Below, piece by piece: positions 25,901 to 39,917 of a stretch of 64,000 bases of DNA. Each line of letters opens with the position of its first letter. Positions within the stretch are counted from its first letter, which is position 1. The stretch covers positions 1 through 64,000 of the forward strand of contig JAECUM010017202.1 in the NCBI GenBank assembly GCA_016617855.1, in the 5' to 3' direction. The DNA comes from Megalonaias nervosa. Lineage: Eukaryota; Mollusca; Bivalvia; Unionida; Unionidae. The notes under the pieces are model-generated. The model ran no database searches. It worked only from the letters and a program-made list of their open reading frames with translations, and was not told the origin of the DNA. Both the position numbers and the translations under genes were made by a program.

Positions 25901-28900
25901 TGGTACAAGGCGATTATGTGTGATGCCTTCTCTTCCAGAACTCAAGAACTGGATCTATTTAAAAATGAAATGATAAAAATGCATGCCCTGACAAAAGGAA
26001 TCCAGTTTTTATGAGTACCACAAAGAGTTTGTATGAAAAGCAGCCATTTACTGCAGCTTCATGAACATTAAAGTAGATTGGAGTAGAGTCGATCCCAAGC
26101 TACAAACATGTCTTACCTGCTTACAAAGTTGTTCCATGCCATCATTGCCGGAGTTTTGCTCATGATTCAGACTTCTGTCACCTTGCTATGCAGACAGCAA
26201 TTAGTCAACCAAGACAAGGTCCATCAGTGAATAGTCTGGGTACAGTGGATAGACAAGTTTGGAGAAGGATATGTAATAATTTCAATGGAACAAATGGTTG
26301 TTTCCAAGCAAATTGTAGTAATGCACATGTGTGCTTGACTTGCAAAAAAATCATATCTGCCGCTCAATTGCAAACTGATGACTAAGCAGGTGCTGCCACC
26401 TACAAAACCTCAATGACTAAATCAGGATATAGCATTAACAACATTTCAGGCCACAACACCCATCAACATCACTAGATTGCAAGAAGAATTGCAACACCAT
26501 CCTGATAAAGAATGTGTGGACTATCTTATAAAGGGTCTCTGCTATCGTTTTCATATGGGACTTTCTCATCAGCTTACATCTTTCAAGTGTAAAAAATTTG
26601 GTATCAGCAACATCACAACCTGATGTGGTTGACGTATTACTTGAGTATGAGCTCTCCAACAACTAAGTCCACCATTTCCTATATTCCGGATTAGCCCCCT
26701 GGGTGTAGTACAAAGCAAATATTCTGGCAAGTACAGAATTATAGTAGATCTGTCAGCACTGCACAGTTCAAGCATGAAAGTATCAATGCCTTAATCAGCA
26801 GAGATGATTTTTCTCTCTCATACGTAAAAACAGATGATGCTATTGATATTCTGCTGCAGTTATGAAAGGGTACTAATATGTGCAAGATGGATATTACCAA
26901 TGCATTCAAGCTAATTCCCATACTCCCATCATTGTGGCCTCTGTATGGTGTCAAGTGTAAGAACAATTATTATTTCTACACCACGTTAGTGTTTGGTAGT
27001 AGAAGTAGTCCTAAGATTTTTGATACACTGTCCAGAGCAATTTTGTGGATAGCTCAACATAATTATGGTATAACACATTTCTTGCATTTACTAGATGATT
27101 TTTGTCCACTGATGAGCCTGATTTTCCAGCTGAAAGAACAAAGGCATTAATCACTTCGATTTGCAGTGGGTTATCTATTCCAGTTGCTTCCCACAGTACT
27201 TTAGGACCGTCTCCAGTCATGGAATACTTGGGTATAATTCTAGACTCGGAAAAAATGGAAGCTAGATTGCCACAAGATAAGCTGAGCAGATTAGCTGAAC
27301 TGATAAAAACTTTCCAGCAAAGGGAATCTTGCACAAGGAGGGAATTGCTGAGTCTTTTGGGCCATTTACATTATGCATGTCGAGTAGTCTTTCACATCAT
27401 ATCTAATATCTTTGTCAACAACCGTCACTGAATTGAATCATCATGTAAAATAAGTAGCAAATGTAGACTGGATCTAAAGACTTGGAGTGATTTTATGGCT
27501 CAATGGAATTGAATTTCTTTTTTCTTGGACTCTAATGTTACTATTGCTACAGATTTTGAGCTCTTTACTGATGCTGCATCAACCCTCGGTTTTGGCATTT
27601 TTTTCCAAGGCAGATTGTTTCAAGGATCATGGCCAGACGATTTAGATATACTAGGCACAGACAAGTTGTCTATGGCCCTGCTGGAGATCTACCCCATCAT
27701 AGTCGCAGCCCCTTTATGGGGCCATATGTGGCAGAGAAAATTAATTTTGTTCCATTGTGACAATATCAGTACCAATGAGATAATTATGAAACGTCAATCC
27801 AAGTCTCCCATGATAATGAAATTGCTACGGCGTTTAACGTGGATAACAGCTCAATATTGTTGGAAGATTCTAGCCAACTATGTCCCAGGGAAAGATAACA
27901 TCATTGCAGATGCTCTCTCCCGTTTTCAGATGGAAAAATTCTGGCATCTGGCTCCAGCTGCAGAGAAAACTTCTCACCCATGCCCATTCTTAGAGGAACT
28001 GATACTCTACTAAACAAAACTTTGGACCTGTTATTACAAGCAGCACATAGCCCACGCACACAATCTGTCTATTTATCAGGTTGGAAAGTCTTCAGTCGTT
28101 TTTGGTCATGTCGGGTCTCTGGGATCATAGGTGTGGTCAACCTTCAGTACCAATTGATGCGAATGCCCTTGTTGATTTTGTGGCATAGTGCTTCAAGATT
28201 ATTCAAATTTGATATGCATCTATCAAGCTGTATTTGTGTGGTGCGAAGTATTTCGGTGTCAAACGGGGCATATATCAACCCCTCCATGGCCCTTCGTATT
28301 CATGCTGTCCAAGATTGCCTTCTTACGCTGTGGCGAATTTACGATGACGTCAGCTACAGATATGCAGTACTTTGCGTATCAGTGACTTTATTATTGCTGG
28401 TGATAATTTTAATGGGACTTTAGTGTTGAGGGCATCAAAGTCCGATCCGTTCTGTTATGGTGTGCCGATCAGACTCTTTGCAGTGCAGAACGAAACTTGC
28501 CCCATAAGAGCTATGCACAACTATCTAGCACTCCACAGCAGGGTGGGCTGTCTTAGGCCTACTGACCCACTATGTACTACAGATGGTATTAATCCACTTT
28601 CTAGATCAGTGTTTTTGGAGAAGTTACATCTGCTCCTGTAGGTACTAGGCTATCCACAACGCAAATTCGATGGGCACTCCTTTCGGATAGGGGCCGCCAC
28701 TACAGCAGCGAATGCTGGGATTGAGGAACACCTTATTAAAACGCTAGGCCGCTGGACTTCCGATTCTTATTTACGTTATATCAGGACCTCGAATGATGCC
28801 AGTCTACGTGCACAGCAGGTCATGTGTGGATCTTCCCGTTCATAGATAAAGTACTGCCGTATGAGCAGTTTCATCTATGTGTTTTCTTGGATAGAGTGCA

Positions 28901-31900
28901 TTTGAGGAGGTATGTATGTTCTAATGAAGGTTAGTTGGTGTGTGTCAGTGTTTTCTATTGGATGTGATCATCAGATTCTTTACATGGAGTTATTTCTGAC
29001 AAGGGATGTGTGTCAGTGTATTCTTTCAGATTTGATCATCAGATTCTTTACATGGAGTTATTTCTGAGAAAGGAGTAAGCAGATTCTGTGTGTTGTGCCA
29101 AGTGTTTCATGGCATTTGGAATTCTGCATTTTTTCTTTAGAGTGTGAGCATCAGATTCAGTCGCCCTGTGAGGTGTGTTTCGCATCAGTAGTGTGTTCAC
29201 AGTGTGTTTGGTGAAACAGTATCATCAGATTCATTGGCATTGGGCGTGTTTAAGCACCAGTAGGGCCTGAAAAGCCATGAACATTGTGCTGAACATACAT
29301 GTTTATAGTTTTGTTTCATCATATATGACTTTCTTACAGATTCTCACATCACAGCATTGCTTACCTTACAATCTAGATATACTGTGATTTTAGTCTTGTT
29401 ATCACCATAATATTCTGTGCAGGCAGGGATCCCTGAACAGTAACACTTTGGCACAGGTCCTTACAGTATTATCCATATATGATGATTCACAGTTGTAAGT
29501 GTCTTAATATGGCAAGGATTCGTGTTTCTTAGTCCTAATTGCTTATATTGTTTGTTATATATTTCATGTTTATTTTAACAGAACTGCAGGTACTTCTTGT
29601 CCATACATATCCGTTCCTTGGGCCTCTCCGCTGCGTACTACTGCAGTTCCATTCTTGGCATGCAGCGTCGTTCAGGCATTCTATCCCCAATCCACTTGAC
29701 TTACAGATATAACAAGTTATGGCAACTCTGCCTCAATACAGCGGCAATTTGGCCTTAAAAGTTATGTCAGTCAGTCAAACATTGGCAATTCTGCCTTGAA
29801 ATCAGTCATACTGGCGATTCCGCCTCATAGATAGGGAACTTTGGCCAATTGGCCCTGACATCAGTCATACTGGCGATTCCGCCTCATAGATAGTGCTTCA
29901 GTCATACTGGCGATTCTGCCTCATAGGTAATGCATGTTGGCTATTCGGCCCTGACATCAGTCATACTGGCGATTCTGCCTCATAGATACTGCATGCTTGT
30001 CTTCCGTCTTACCACATTAACCTCGTGCAGCGGAGGGTGAGACCCAAGGAATGCCAAAGATGTATACTTATGTACTGTTTTATAATGCTAAACAGTTGTT
30101 ATTAAAGAGTTGAAATTACTTCTCTGTTAGTCTTCTTATGCTATAATGTATCATATACGCAGTTAATCTGTCAGTCAGTCCAACATGAGTGTCTGGTGAA
30201 TTGGTGATTTCAGTTAATGATCCACCTGTCCATCATTCCATCTATTTTATATTGTGTAAATAGGTGTTTAATGTAATTAAATGATGTTTACACAAAGAAC
30301 AGATTCCAGTCAAACTCGTTATGTAGGCCAATTAAGTGGACACACACGCTAGTTGGATTGGCTCAGCCAATCAGAGACAAGGGTCTGCTGTGCTGAGATA
30401 GCTGACAGCAGTCATTCACTTTACAAGTGATCAGCGTTGAGAGTGGACAGTTTGTTTCATATCCTCCACCGCCCCAACCACCGCCTGCAGTTCTGTTACA
30501 TCTGGCTCACCCTTCACCTGCAGCTCTTCTGATTAACCTCCCACCTGCATACTAATTCCACTATCTCTGGAGGTGGCAACCAGACCCCTCGTACTAACAG
30601 GCTACTCTTACCATATCTTCTCCAAGGGGTATTCGCCACTGTTGCATCATCGGGCATTCTGTCCCCAATCCACTCGACTTAGAGACATAACAAGTTATGG
30701 CAACTCTGCCTCAATACAGCGGCAATTTGGCCTTAAAAGTTATGTCAGTCAGTCAAACATTGGCAATTCGGCCTTGACATCGGTCATACTGGCGATTCCG
30801 CCTCATAGATAGGGTATGTTGGCCATTTGGCCCTGACATCAGTCATACTGGCGATTCCGCCTCATAGATAGTGCTTCAGTCATACTGGCGATTCCACCAC
30901 ATAGGTAGTGCATGTTGACTATTCGGCCCTGACATCAGTCATACTGGCGATTCCACCTCATAGATACTGCATGCTTGTCTTCCATCTTACCACGTTAACC
31001 TCATGCAGTGGAGGGTGAGACCCAAGGAATGCCAGAGATGTACTGTTTTATAATGCTAAACAGTTGTTATTAAAGAGTTGAAATTACTTCTCTATTAGTC
31101 TTCTTATGCTATAATGTATCATATACGCAATTAATCTGTCAGTCAGTCCACATGGTGATTTCAGTTATGATCCACCTGTCCATCATTCCATCGATTTTAT
31201 ATTGTGTAAAACCCAATTGAATTGTGATAAAACCCTCCAAAACTTTTAACCTCCCTGCTAATGTGAGCATCCTAAATTGATGTATTGCCAAAGCTTGAAA
31301 CTGGTGCCACCTAGCAGTGGTCAAATGGAGGTAATGGGTAAGAGTTATTTCCCTTTGTCTAAATGGCATAGACAGAAAAAGATCAATTTTTCATTGTATC
31401 GGGAAGGGTGGATTCAGGAGTATAGAAGTTTATTTTCAGAATGTTAATATGATTGGGTAAGTATTCTCAGAGAAAAATAATTGTGTTAAAAATGTGTTAT
31501 CTCATAACTTTGTGTTAGCAGATGGATAATTGTATGCTATGATCCCATTGATTTATGTAGTAAAACCGATGTTTTTAGTAGGAGCAGAAATACTTAAACC
31601 AGAATATCTATTTATTTACCGAGTTATTTAACAAAATTTACCTTTTCACATACGTTTATTAAAACTACTCTAAAATGGTTGATCTAAACTGTGTAAATCT
31701 CTGTTGACTTAGTGTATATATGAAAATACACAATTTGTTAATAATTCCTAATTATAGTTGTTATTAAATTCTCGATATTCTTTTTCAGTTTTCTAGGGGT
31801 TGGGTTGGGTTGGAGGTTTGTTTCCTGATGATTTTCTGAAAAACAATGAATTTTAAATATGCAGCTCACATACATGCATGGATATACATATATATACAAC

Positions 31901-34900
31901 AGATAACATCATTTATGGCCCAGTTTTGTACTTTCACATTATGTCTGAGTAACCCTTACTACCACTTGATAAAATATGGTGGGCCATATTAAATCTGTTA
32001 AATATCATTCTGACTAAATTGTTTTTCATCGTTCTTTTACCATTTCATCATGGGACATCAGGATTTTGGCATGTATCTATGATGTAATGGGTGTACCAGT
32101 TTGAACTCCTATTACATATTGTAACATTTCTGATAGAGATAAGTCTGTTCATGAAATGTACCAGACAAGTAGGGTAGGTAGGCAAGGTTTTTAAGATGTT
32201 TGGAATGAACATTTAGAAGTTGGTTTTTGAACTATATTCCCTCATGGTTTTCAGAAATATATTGTGTAATTAGAAGAATTTCTTCAAGTTCAGTCAATTC
32301 TTGAAGACAAGTACCCTTTATAGCTCTGTGTACCAATTTGCAGATTCTGACTCCATTCTACGTGTTCCAAGTGTTCAGTATAACTGTGTGGGTCACTGAT
32401 GAGTACTTCTACTATGCCAGCTGCATTTTTCTGATTTCCACCATCTCCATCATTATCACCATCTACCAGACAAGGAAGGTAGGTAGACACAGTTTTTCAG
32501 ATATTTGGAAAGAAACCTGTTGTGTTTGCTGGGTTTCCATTTTCAAGTTTTGAGAGAGAATACTTTTGTGTTTTGTTTTACAAAACTATGTGCTTTAATG
32601 AAATAGCAAATGCATGAAGTACAGAAGCCAGTGATTGAATTCATGACAAAATATAACTGCAATTGCTATAAGTGTAAATATATAGTTGTTGAATATATGT
32701 TCTGCAATCTGTTTGCATTTATTCTTGATTCCTTTTGGCTTCACTCATAAAATGAGATTCAGCATACGGTAAAAAAAGAAACAGTAGTTGAAAATTAAGA
32801 AGGCATTAGGCTATATATGGATTGCTGTATAAAGCAGTCACTTAGAACTCTTGTAAAGTAGCTGACAGCGTATTAGGGGTGAGGAATTCAGTGGCAGTAC
32901 TACTGCCTGTAGACTTAATTATTTGGTTGAGAAATATGGTATTGACTAATAGTGATGTAATTACTTCATGAATTAAACAATGTCACTTTTGATTTCATCA
33001 TTTCAGTATTTTGGAGTAAATGTTCAATAACTTTGTTCTTTTTATTTCATAATTCTATTATCTTTTCTTTATTGAAGAATCAACGAGCTCTTAGGAATAC
33101 AATACAGACATCAACTGTTGTCAGTGTGTGCAGAGGAAATGAAGGTGAGACTTTTGTAGTTACAAGATAATTTCACCTAGCTTTGATCTCCTAAGATTGG
33201 AAAAGTCCTGTTAAGGTTTAATTGCTTGAAAGTTATATTTTCTGCTTAAAATAAATGTAGATTATTTTCTTAATGTTCTGTGTCAAATTCTGGGCAAGTG
33301 AAAGAAAAGTTTCCCTTGCTCTGGCTCGGTATTTTTGAAACATTTTGAGTAATAAATTCAAGCTCATGTTTTGACAGCCTATAACTGTACTGTTTGTGCT
33401 TGCTAATAAGTCAGGTCCAGCTATAAATTGTACAGATGCAGCTCTGCAGAGGATGATGCACTGGCAGATCTGGGTGTACGCAGTTTGCTAGGAGTAATCA
33501 GTAGAAGAAACTCTGATCTGCTGGTAAAATATGTGATGGAAGATCAGGGTCTGTGTTGTTTTTAATTGGTCTTCACTTGTTGTTGTTGTTGTGGGGCTTA
33601 ATGCCATTTTTCAGCACACGATAGGCTATACATGGCAGCCAGTATTAATGGTGGAGGAAGAAACCGGGAAATCCCCGGAAAGAACCACCGACCCACAAGA
33701 AGCTAATGGCAAGCTTTCTCACATATCCACATTCGCTGAATCCTAGACTCGAACCCACGCAGACAGAGGTGAGATGGCAGTGATCCGTAACGGAAAGCGC
33801 ATTAGACCACTCGGCCACTCGGGGCCCCCGTCTTCACTTGTAAACAAATACATATGGCAATTAGAATAAAGCTAGATCTAATACAAAACTCTAGAATATT
33901 TATTAACTTCTGTCCCTCAGTCAGACATGCCAAATTTCCATATGTGTATGTGCACCCCAAGTATCATATTGGAGTTTTGAGTTTGAGTTTGAATTTCTCA
34001 CTTGGAAAATTTAAAGAATACCAGGCCAGGGCTAGTGGAGAATTTGCCTTTCCCTATGTCCCATCTTTTCAATACCAGCAAACAGCTTTATCTTCGGATC
34101 ACTTTATGCCATGTGTTCACACTTGGCAATTAAGTTTGCTTAGAAACATATTCATCCACAGTGTTTTGTGGGTTGGAAGACATGAGCTTGAGTATCAAAT
34201 GGGGGATGATAATGTTTGAATAGATTCAAATTTCTGGAATTTGGCTCTAGTTGTCTCATATATTTACTATAGTACATAATTCTGTGGGCCTATTGGGACA
34301 TTTGAAGTAGCATTCATATTGGTGCCATTTCTTGTCTGCAGGTAGGCTGGGAGATTTTCATATAAAATTTAATTTCATAATTAAGGTGTTAAATCTGTAA
34401 AAAGAAACCGTTGCATTTTTTAAATTCCTGAAACGGTCAGTAAAACTTGAAGCTTGTGCTTATGTCATTTGCAGCCAATAACAAAGAGATTACATTGATG
34501 TACATTTAATTGACCATTAATAAAATAAATTTAGAAACTGAAATTTTCGAGTTAAATATTAAGGACATTCCCAAGTTTTACTGCATCCATAATGAGAGAG
34601 TGTGATTCAATGCAGTCATAACGCCCAGCTGTTCATTAAGAGAGGTCATTGTCATTTAGATTACTGAGAAAGCATAACTACATAAATCTGAAATCATGCA
34701 GAGATCCTCAGAATGAAATAAACATAATTGTTCTTCACCATGTTTGGATGTGTCATAAGTGTAGTGTTCCAAACTTGGATAAATTGAATGCTAATCTCGT
34801 TAAGTTTCTGACTGTGTTTGACCATGCATGCCTAACCTAATTCGTGATTCAACGTGTGAAAAGATTGCACCTACAGAATTTCTGCACCTATAACATTTTT

Positions 34901-36662
34901 CAGAAATTTATAAATTGACCTGGTATTGGCTTGTTACAGATTCCTAAAAAAATAGTGGCAACAGCTGGAAAAAAGCTGACATTGTCGACATCAAGCAGTG
35001 CTTATTTTATGACATCTTTATGCTACCCCCTTGCGTTTTCTTGATTGGCAGATGAAAGGGAAATATGCCTACTTTCTCAAGACAGTTTTGTCTATGCAAA
35101 CAACCATTTGTATATGGAATGATTTTGCTCTGTAAAGATGGAAATATTATGTTATAGATATAAACTGGTAAAAATTCAGAAATGAAGTGTCATAATTGAT
35201 ATTTAAAAACTAGTTTTTCAAGCCTCTGTTCCAGCTGGAAAACCAGTTTCATGCATGTCCTTTGTTACATACTTGTTGGATTCCATGTTTAAGCTGGATG
35301 GAGTTATGTGAAGAAGATCTTTCTTGTTTTGTCCAGCATTGTTCCATTTTGAATTTGATACAGTAACCTTCATGTCAGACTTTGTACCATTTAGAATTGG
35401 ATACCATATCCTTCATGTCAAACTTTGTACATGTCTAATTGGATGCAGCAGCCTCCATGTCACACCTTGTACTATTTAGAATTGGATACATTAGCCTTCA
35501 TGTCAGATTTTGTACTATTTAGACTTGGATACAGTAGCCATTCTTGTCAAACCTTGTACCATTTAGAATTGGATATGGTAGACTTCATGTCAAATTTTGT
35601 ACCATTCTGAATTTGATACAATAGTCTTCATGTCGAGCTTTGTACATGTATAATTGGATACAGTAGCCTTCATATCACACTTTGTACATTATAATTGGAT
35701 ACAAAGACCTTCATGAATTTTCTCTTCATAGAAAACGAAAATTACTTTACAAGCCATTTCCCTTGATATCTTTGTGAAGTCAGATTTACATGTGCATCAG
35801 ACGCATTGATACTTCAGTAGAGACTTTAAATTTGGGCATTTGTCATTACCTGTTGCTTGTCATCAGACTGCCAAGACATGTTATGAATTATGTGTTAGAA
35901 TACAGTTGGTAAAAAAAGTGGTGGAGATAGTACTTGGTTGATTTCATTGCAGTTTCCAAATCAATAATTAAATACTTTGTTACTTGTTTTATTATCAGAT
36001 AATAGTACTGTTTACAGGGTAACTGACCAACCTGGATGAGGAGAATATTGAGTCTGGGGTTGAGCAGGTTACCAAGTTAAACAGTACATTTATATAGTGA
36101 TAAGAAATGTTAATCTAATTTAACTGTTTTAAGCCCATGGTTAATTTTTGACATAATTTTTTCAAATTTAACCAAATTTGGTAAGGAGAAGTGATTTGAA
36201 TAAGCCTTACCACCCACCCTATAAGAAGATGACAACATTCCATTGTTGTAGTGAGCCATGTGCTGTTTAGACAGAGATCATTCACATTACAGTACATTGA
36301 TATTGCCAGACAGTAAATGTGGAATGGATATTATTTTGAGCTCCATGAAATGTGGAAAAGAGTTATTTTGTTGGACGGACTGCAATGGCTGTATTAGAAA
36401 TGAAAGGATCTACCATGTGACTCTACAATGGATGAATGGAAAATATGATGATTAAAGAAAAAAGCCAATGCACAACTAAGTAGAGGTTTCATGAGCTGTA
36501 CAAGTAAGTGGTGGTGGTATCATGTAAATTGCTTGTTTCAGTATAAACTTTGTAATGTCATGTAAAAGAAAAAAAAATTTGTAATTTAATAATAAGGAAT
36601 CAGATTATTGTATGCAGCTCCTTATTATCACACCCTTTAGTTAAACATATATTATCACTCAT

Positions 36663-36736
<74 letters not shown>

Positions 36737-39700
36737 ATAACTTAATTTCTTTTTTGTGTAGACTTGGACTTATCTAAAGCGTTTTGTGTTCTATAACACT
36801 TCACTTGTTTTTCCTATTTTTGTAAGTTTTGTCAGTAGAGTTAGTCTGTTGCAGTGTTATTTTTATGTCCCATTGTTAGCAAACTCATGTGACACGCCAA
36901 AGGCAAGAGTTCTGTTTTTATGAAATAAGGGATTAAATGAAAAGTGAACATTATGAATTCTTTCTTGACAATTTTGTTACTGCATTTTGTTAAAAGGTTT
37001 TGCAAATCTTTTTTAGGAACTTAGATTGCTGTGGTAACTGCAGCAATTGAAACAATGCAGATGTTGATGTTTTTATATACTAGTGTTAAGCATATTATCT
37101 TACGGCCATGACCATTTGTCTGTCTGTCCATTCAAATTTTGGTTTCTGGATGATCGTTTTTCAAGGCTACATGCCATAATTAAACTTTATGGGTGACTTG
37201 CATTTGAAGATACGAAGAAGCCTCTTGATTTGAGGATCAGAAGATTACAGATGAATGTCACAGTAAATAACATTTAGTTATTCATTAGTCACATTTAGTC
37301 ACAGTGAATTTAGTCACAGTGAATAACATTTAGTTATTCATTAGTCACATTTAGTCACAGTGAGTAACATTTAGTTATTCATTAGTCACATTTAGTCACA
37401 TTGAATTTAGTCACAGTGAATAACATTTAGTTATTCATTAGTCACATTTAGTCACAGTGAATTTAGTCACAGTGAATAACATTTAGTTATTCATTAGTCA
37501 CATTTAGTCACAGTGAGTAACTTTTAGTTATTCATTAGTCACATTGAATTTAGTCACAGTGAATAACATTTAGTTATTCATTAGTCACATTTAGTCACAG
37601 TGAATAACATTTAGTTATTCATTAGTCACATTTAGTCACATTGAATTTAGTCACAGTGAATAACATTTAGTTATTCATTAGTCACATTTAGTCACATTAA
37701 ATTCAGTCACAGTGAATAACATTTAGTTATTCATTAGTCACATTTAGTCACATTGAATTTAGTCACAGTGAATTTAGTCACAGTGAATAACATTTAGTTA
37801 TTCATTAGTCACATTTAGTCACAGTGAATTTAGTCACAATGAATAACATTTAGTTACATACCTTAATTAAACTTGCACTTAAAGGCAGGAAGAAGGATCA
37901 AGATTTGGGGTCAGAAGATCAGAGATGAAGGTCACAGTTACCCAAAATATATAAAACGGATTCCTACAACACAACTTCAGACCACATACCTTGTGTCCTC
38001 TGTCTAAATTTTGCTGTTGATATGCTTATATTCTGTTGATGTTTTTATGCACAAAATCCGATTTATTTGCTAATGATAACACCCGTTCTGCTCGTACACA
38101 AGTTCTAAGAAAAAGAGAATTCATCAAATGTGCAACACATTTGTTTTATGAAACAAATTTTAATGAAGAATAAACATTCAAAGTCATTCCAGTGCCATAG
38201 TATAAGTACTTAATAGTTTAAGACTTTCTGAAAGATGTAACAACACAAAAATTCCTAGCAGCCACCACATAAATGTTTTGAGATGTCTTTATAAAAGGGA
38301 GGTTACTTCAGATGTAATTTATTTAATTCCCCTTATTTACACAAACTGCAAAATAGCCTATCAATCAATCAATATTGTAATTTTAAGCAGAACATAATTT
38401 GATGCTGTTACTTTAATTGATTACCTGCAGTCATTAAATCAGATGCATCATTAATACCTACTTTATATACTGACCATGCACAAATTGAAATACATGATTT
38501 AACCATCAGGAGTTTCTTTTTTATTAATCAGTCCCACAAACAACAAAAAATCCATTCTACTGCTGTCCAACCATCCCACCCACCAGATAATCATTCCAGG
38601 AATAGCCCTGCTTTTAATCAAACTTCTTTGGTCTGTGTTTTGAATTGAGTAAACCATGTCATTTGGATGTAGACCGCTCTGGTGGCTGGGTGGTTAGAGT
38701 GTCCGCTTCGGATGTGGGAGTTCACGGGTTCAAACCCCAGCCAAGTCATACCAAAGACTTATAAAAATGGTACTAACAGCTGCCTCCTTTATTCACTAAG
38801 CATTAAGAGGTTAGTGTTAGGACTGGTCAGCCTGGTGTCAGGATAATGTGACTGGGTTGGACATGATGCTACATGTCTGTGGCAGGATGCCCCAATGCTA
38901 GACATCGCTATAGACTGCCACACTGCAGACATCGTAGTGATATGACTGAAAAATCGTTAAAGCTACATTAAAAATCCAAATCACACACACTCACACATTT
39001 GGATGTAAAAAGAAAATATAATAAAAAGTTAGGCATAGTATTTTTCTCAAAGACTTCAAGTGTGAAAAATCCTTTTACTCTCATAAAATCAAGGTCACGT
39101 CATTCCAGAAAGTTAAAGAAAAGAAACTAAAGAATTGTTTTGAAAATGAATGTTTAAATACAGATTGTATAGTTCATTGGTTTTGGCTAATTAGGATAAA
39201 ATGCATTAAGACACAAAAGAAAGTCACTTTAATAATACAGATATTATTATAAATGGCAACATGTAATATTTCAAATAGTCAATGTATCACCGCAGATTGA
39301 AGTGTTAAAATGAAGCAGTTCTGATTGTAAAACAATACATAGCAAATTCTTCCTAGGATTTAGTTGGGGAGGGGGAAGCTGAGAGACTCGTGTCATCAAA
39401 TTGGTAAACTTGTCTTTTTGATAGGTTGATTTTAATTGACACCCTTTAGTTCGCATCCATGTACATTGCCATATCAAAAAGAATAATCATATAAAAGCAC
39501 ACGCTGTATGGAATTAGTAACATTATCATGGTAGTTCTGTATTTATGACTCTCATATTGATTAAATTTTAATCTGTGTATCAAATAAATATTGAATGTTG
39601 TTTCTATTGTAGAGTTTGAAGATGTATCATCTGAGGATTTAGTACCAGGAGATGTGATAGAAATCCCACATACAGGGTGTATTCTGCAGTGTGATGCTGT

Positions 39701-39875
39701 CTTGATCAGTGGAAACTGCATTGTCAATGAGAGTATGTTGACAGGTAAGTAGATCATGATGAGGTTTTACTGACTTGCCAGGCTTTTTCTGACAATCACT
39801 TATTCAATCGGGGTGTGATATAGTCACATGATGATTGGCAGTACAACAGTAAATGCAGATACCAAAAATTTATTA

Positions 39876-39917
<42 letters not shown>

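Larger units (their letters stand above)
24391..31210 (+). mobile_element. DIRS-like (Ngaro/PAT-type) tyrosine-recombinase retrotransposon, inactivated
   Basis: A 6.8-kb element in the 19236-32344 intron with the layout A1 - gag - RT/RNase H - tyrosine recombinase - B1 - A2 - B2. A1 (24391-24593) and A2 (30260-30462) are 203-bp direct repeats, and B1 (29675-30259) and B2 (30653-31210) are 0.56-0.59-kb direct repeats. This split-direct-repeat order is the hallmark of the Ngaro/PAT branches of DIRS elements, which integrate with a tyrosine recombinase through a circular intermediate and make no target duplication; none is seen here. All protein modules are present, but stops and frameshifts interrupt each. 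It has the same orientation as the host gene. Confidence 0.93.

Noticed and set aside
33854..34219. 121-codon plus-strand open frame
   Set aside because: No recognised domain, sits in an intron directly after a SINE, and such a length can arise by chance in 64 kb. Kept only as a remark.
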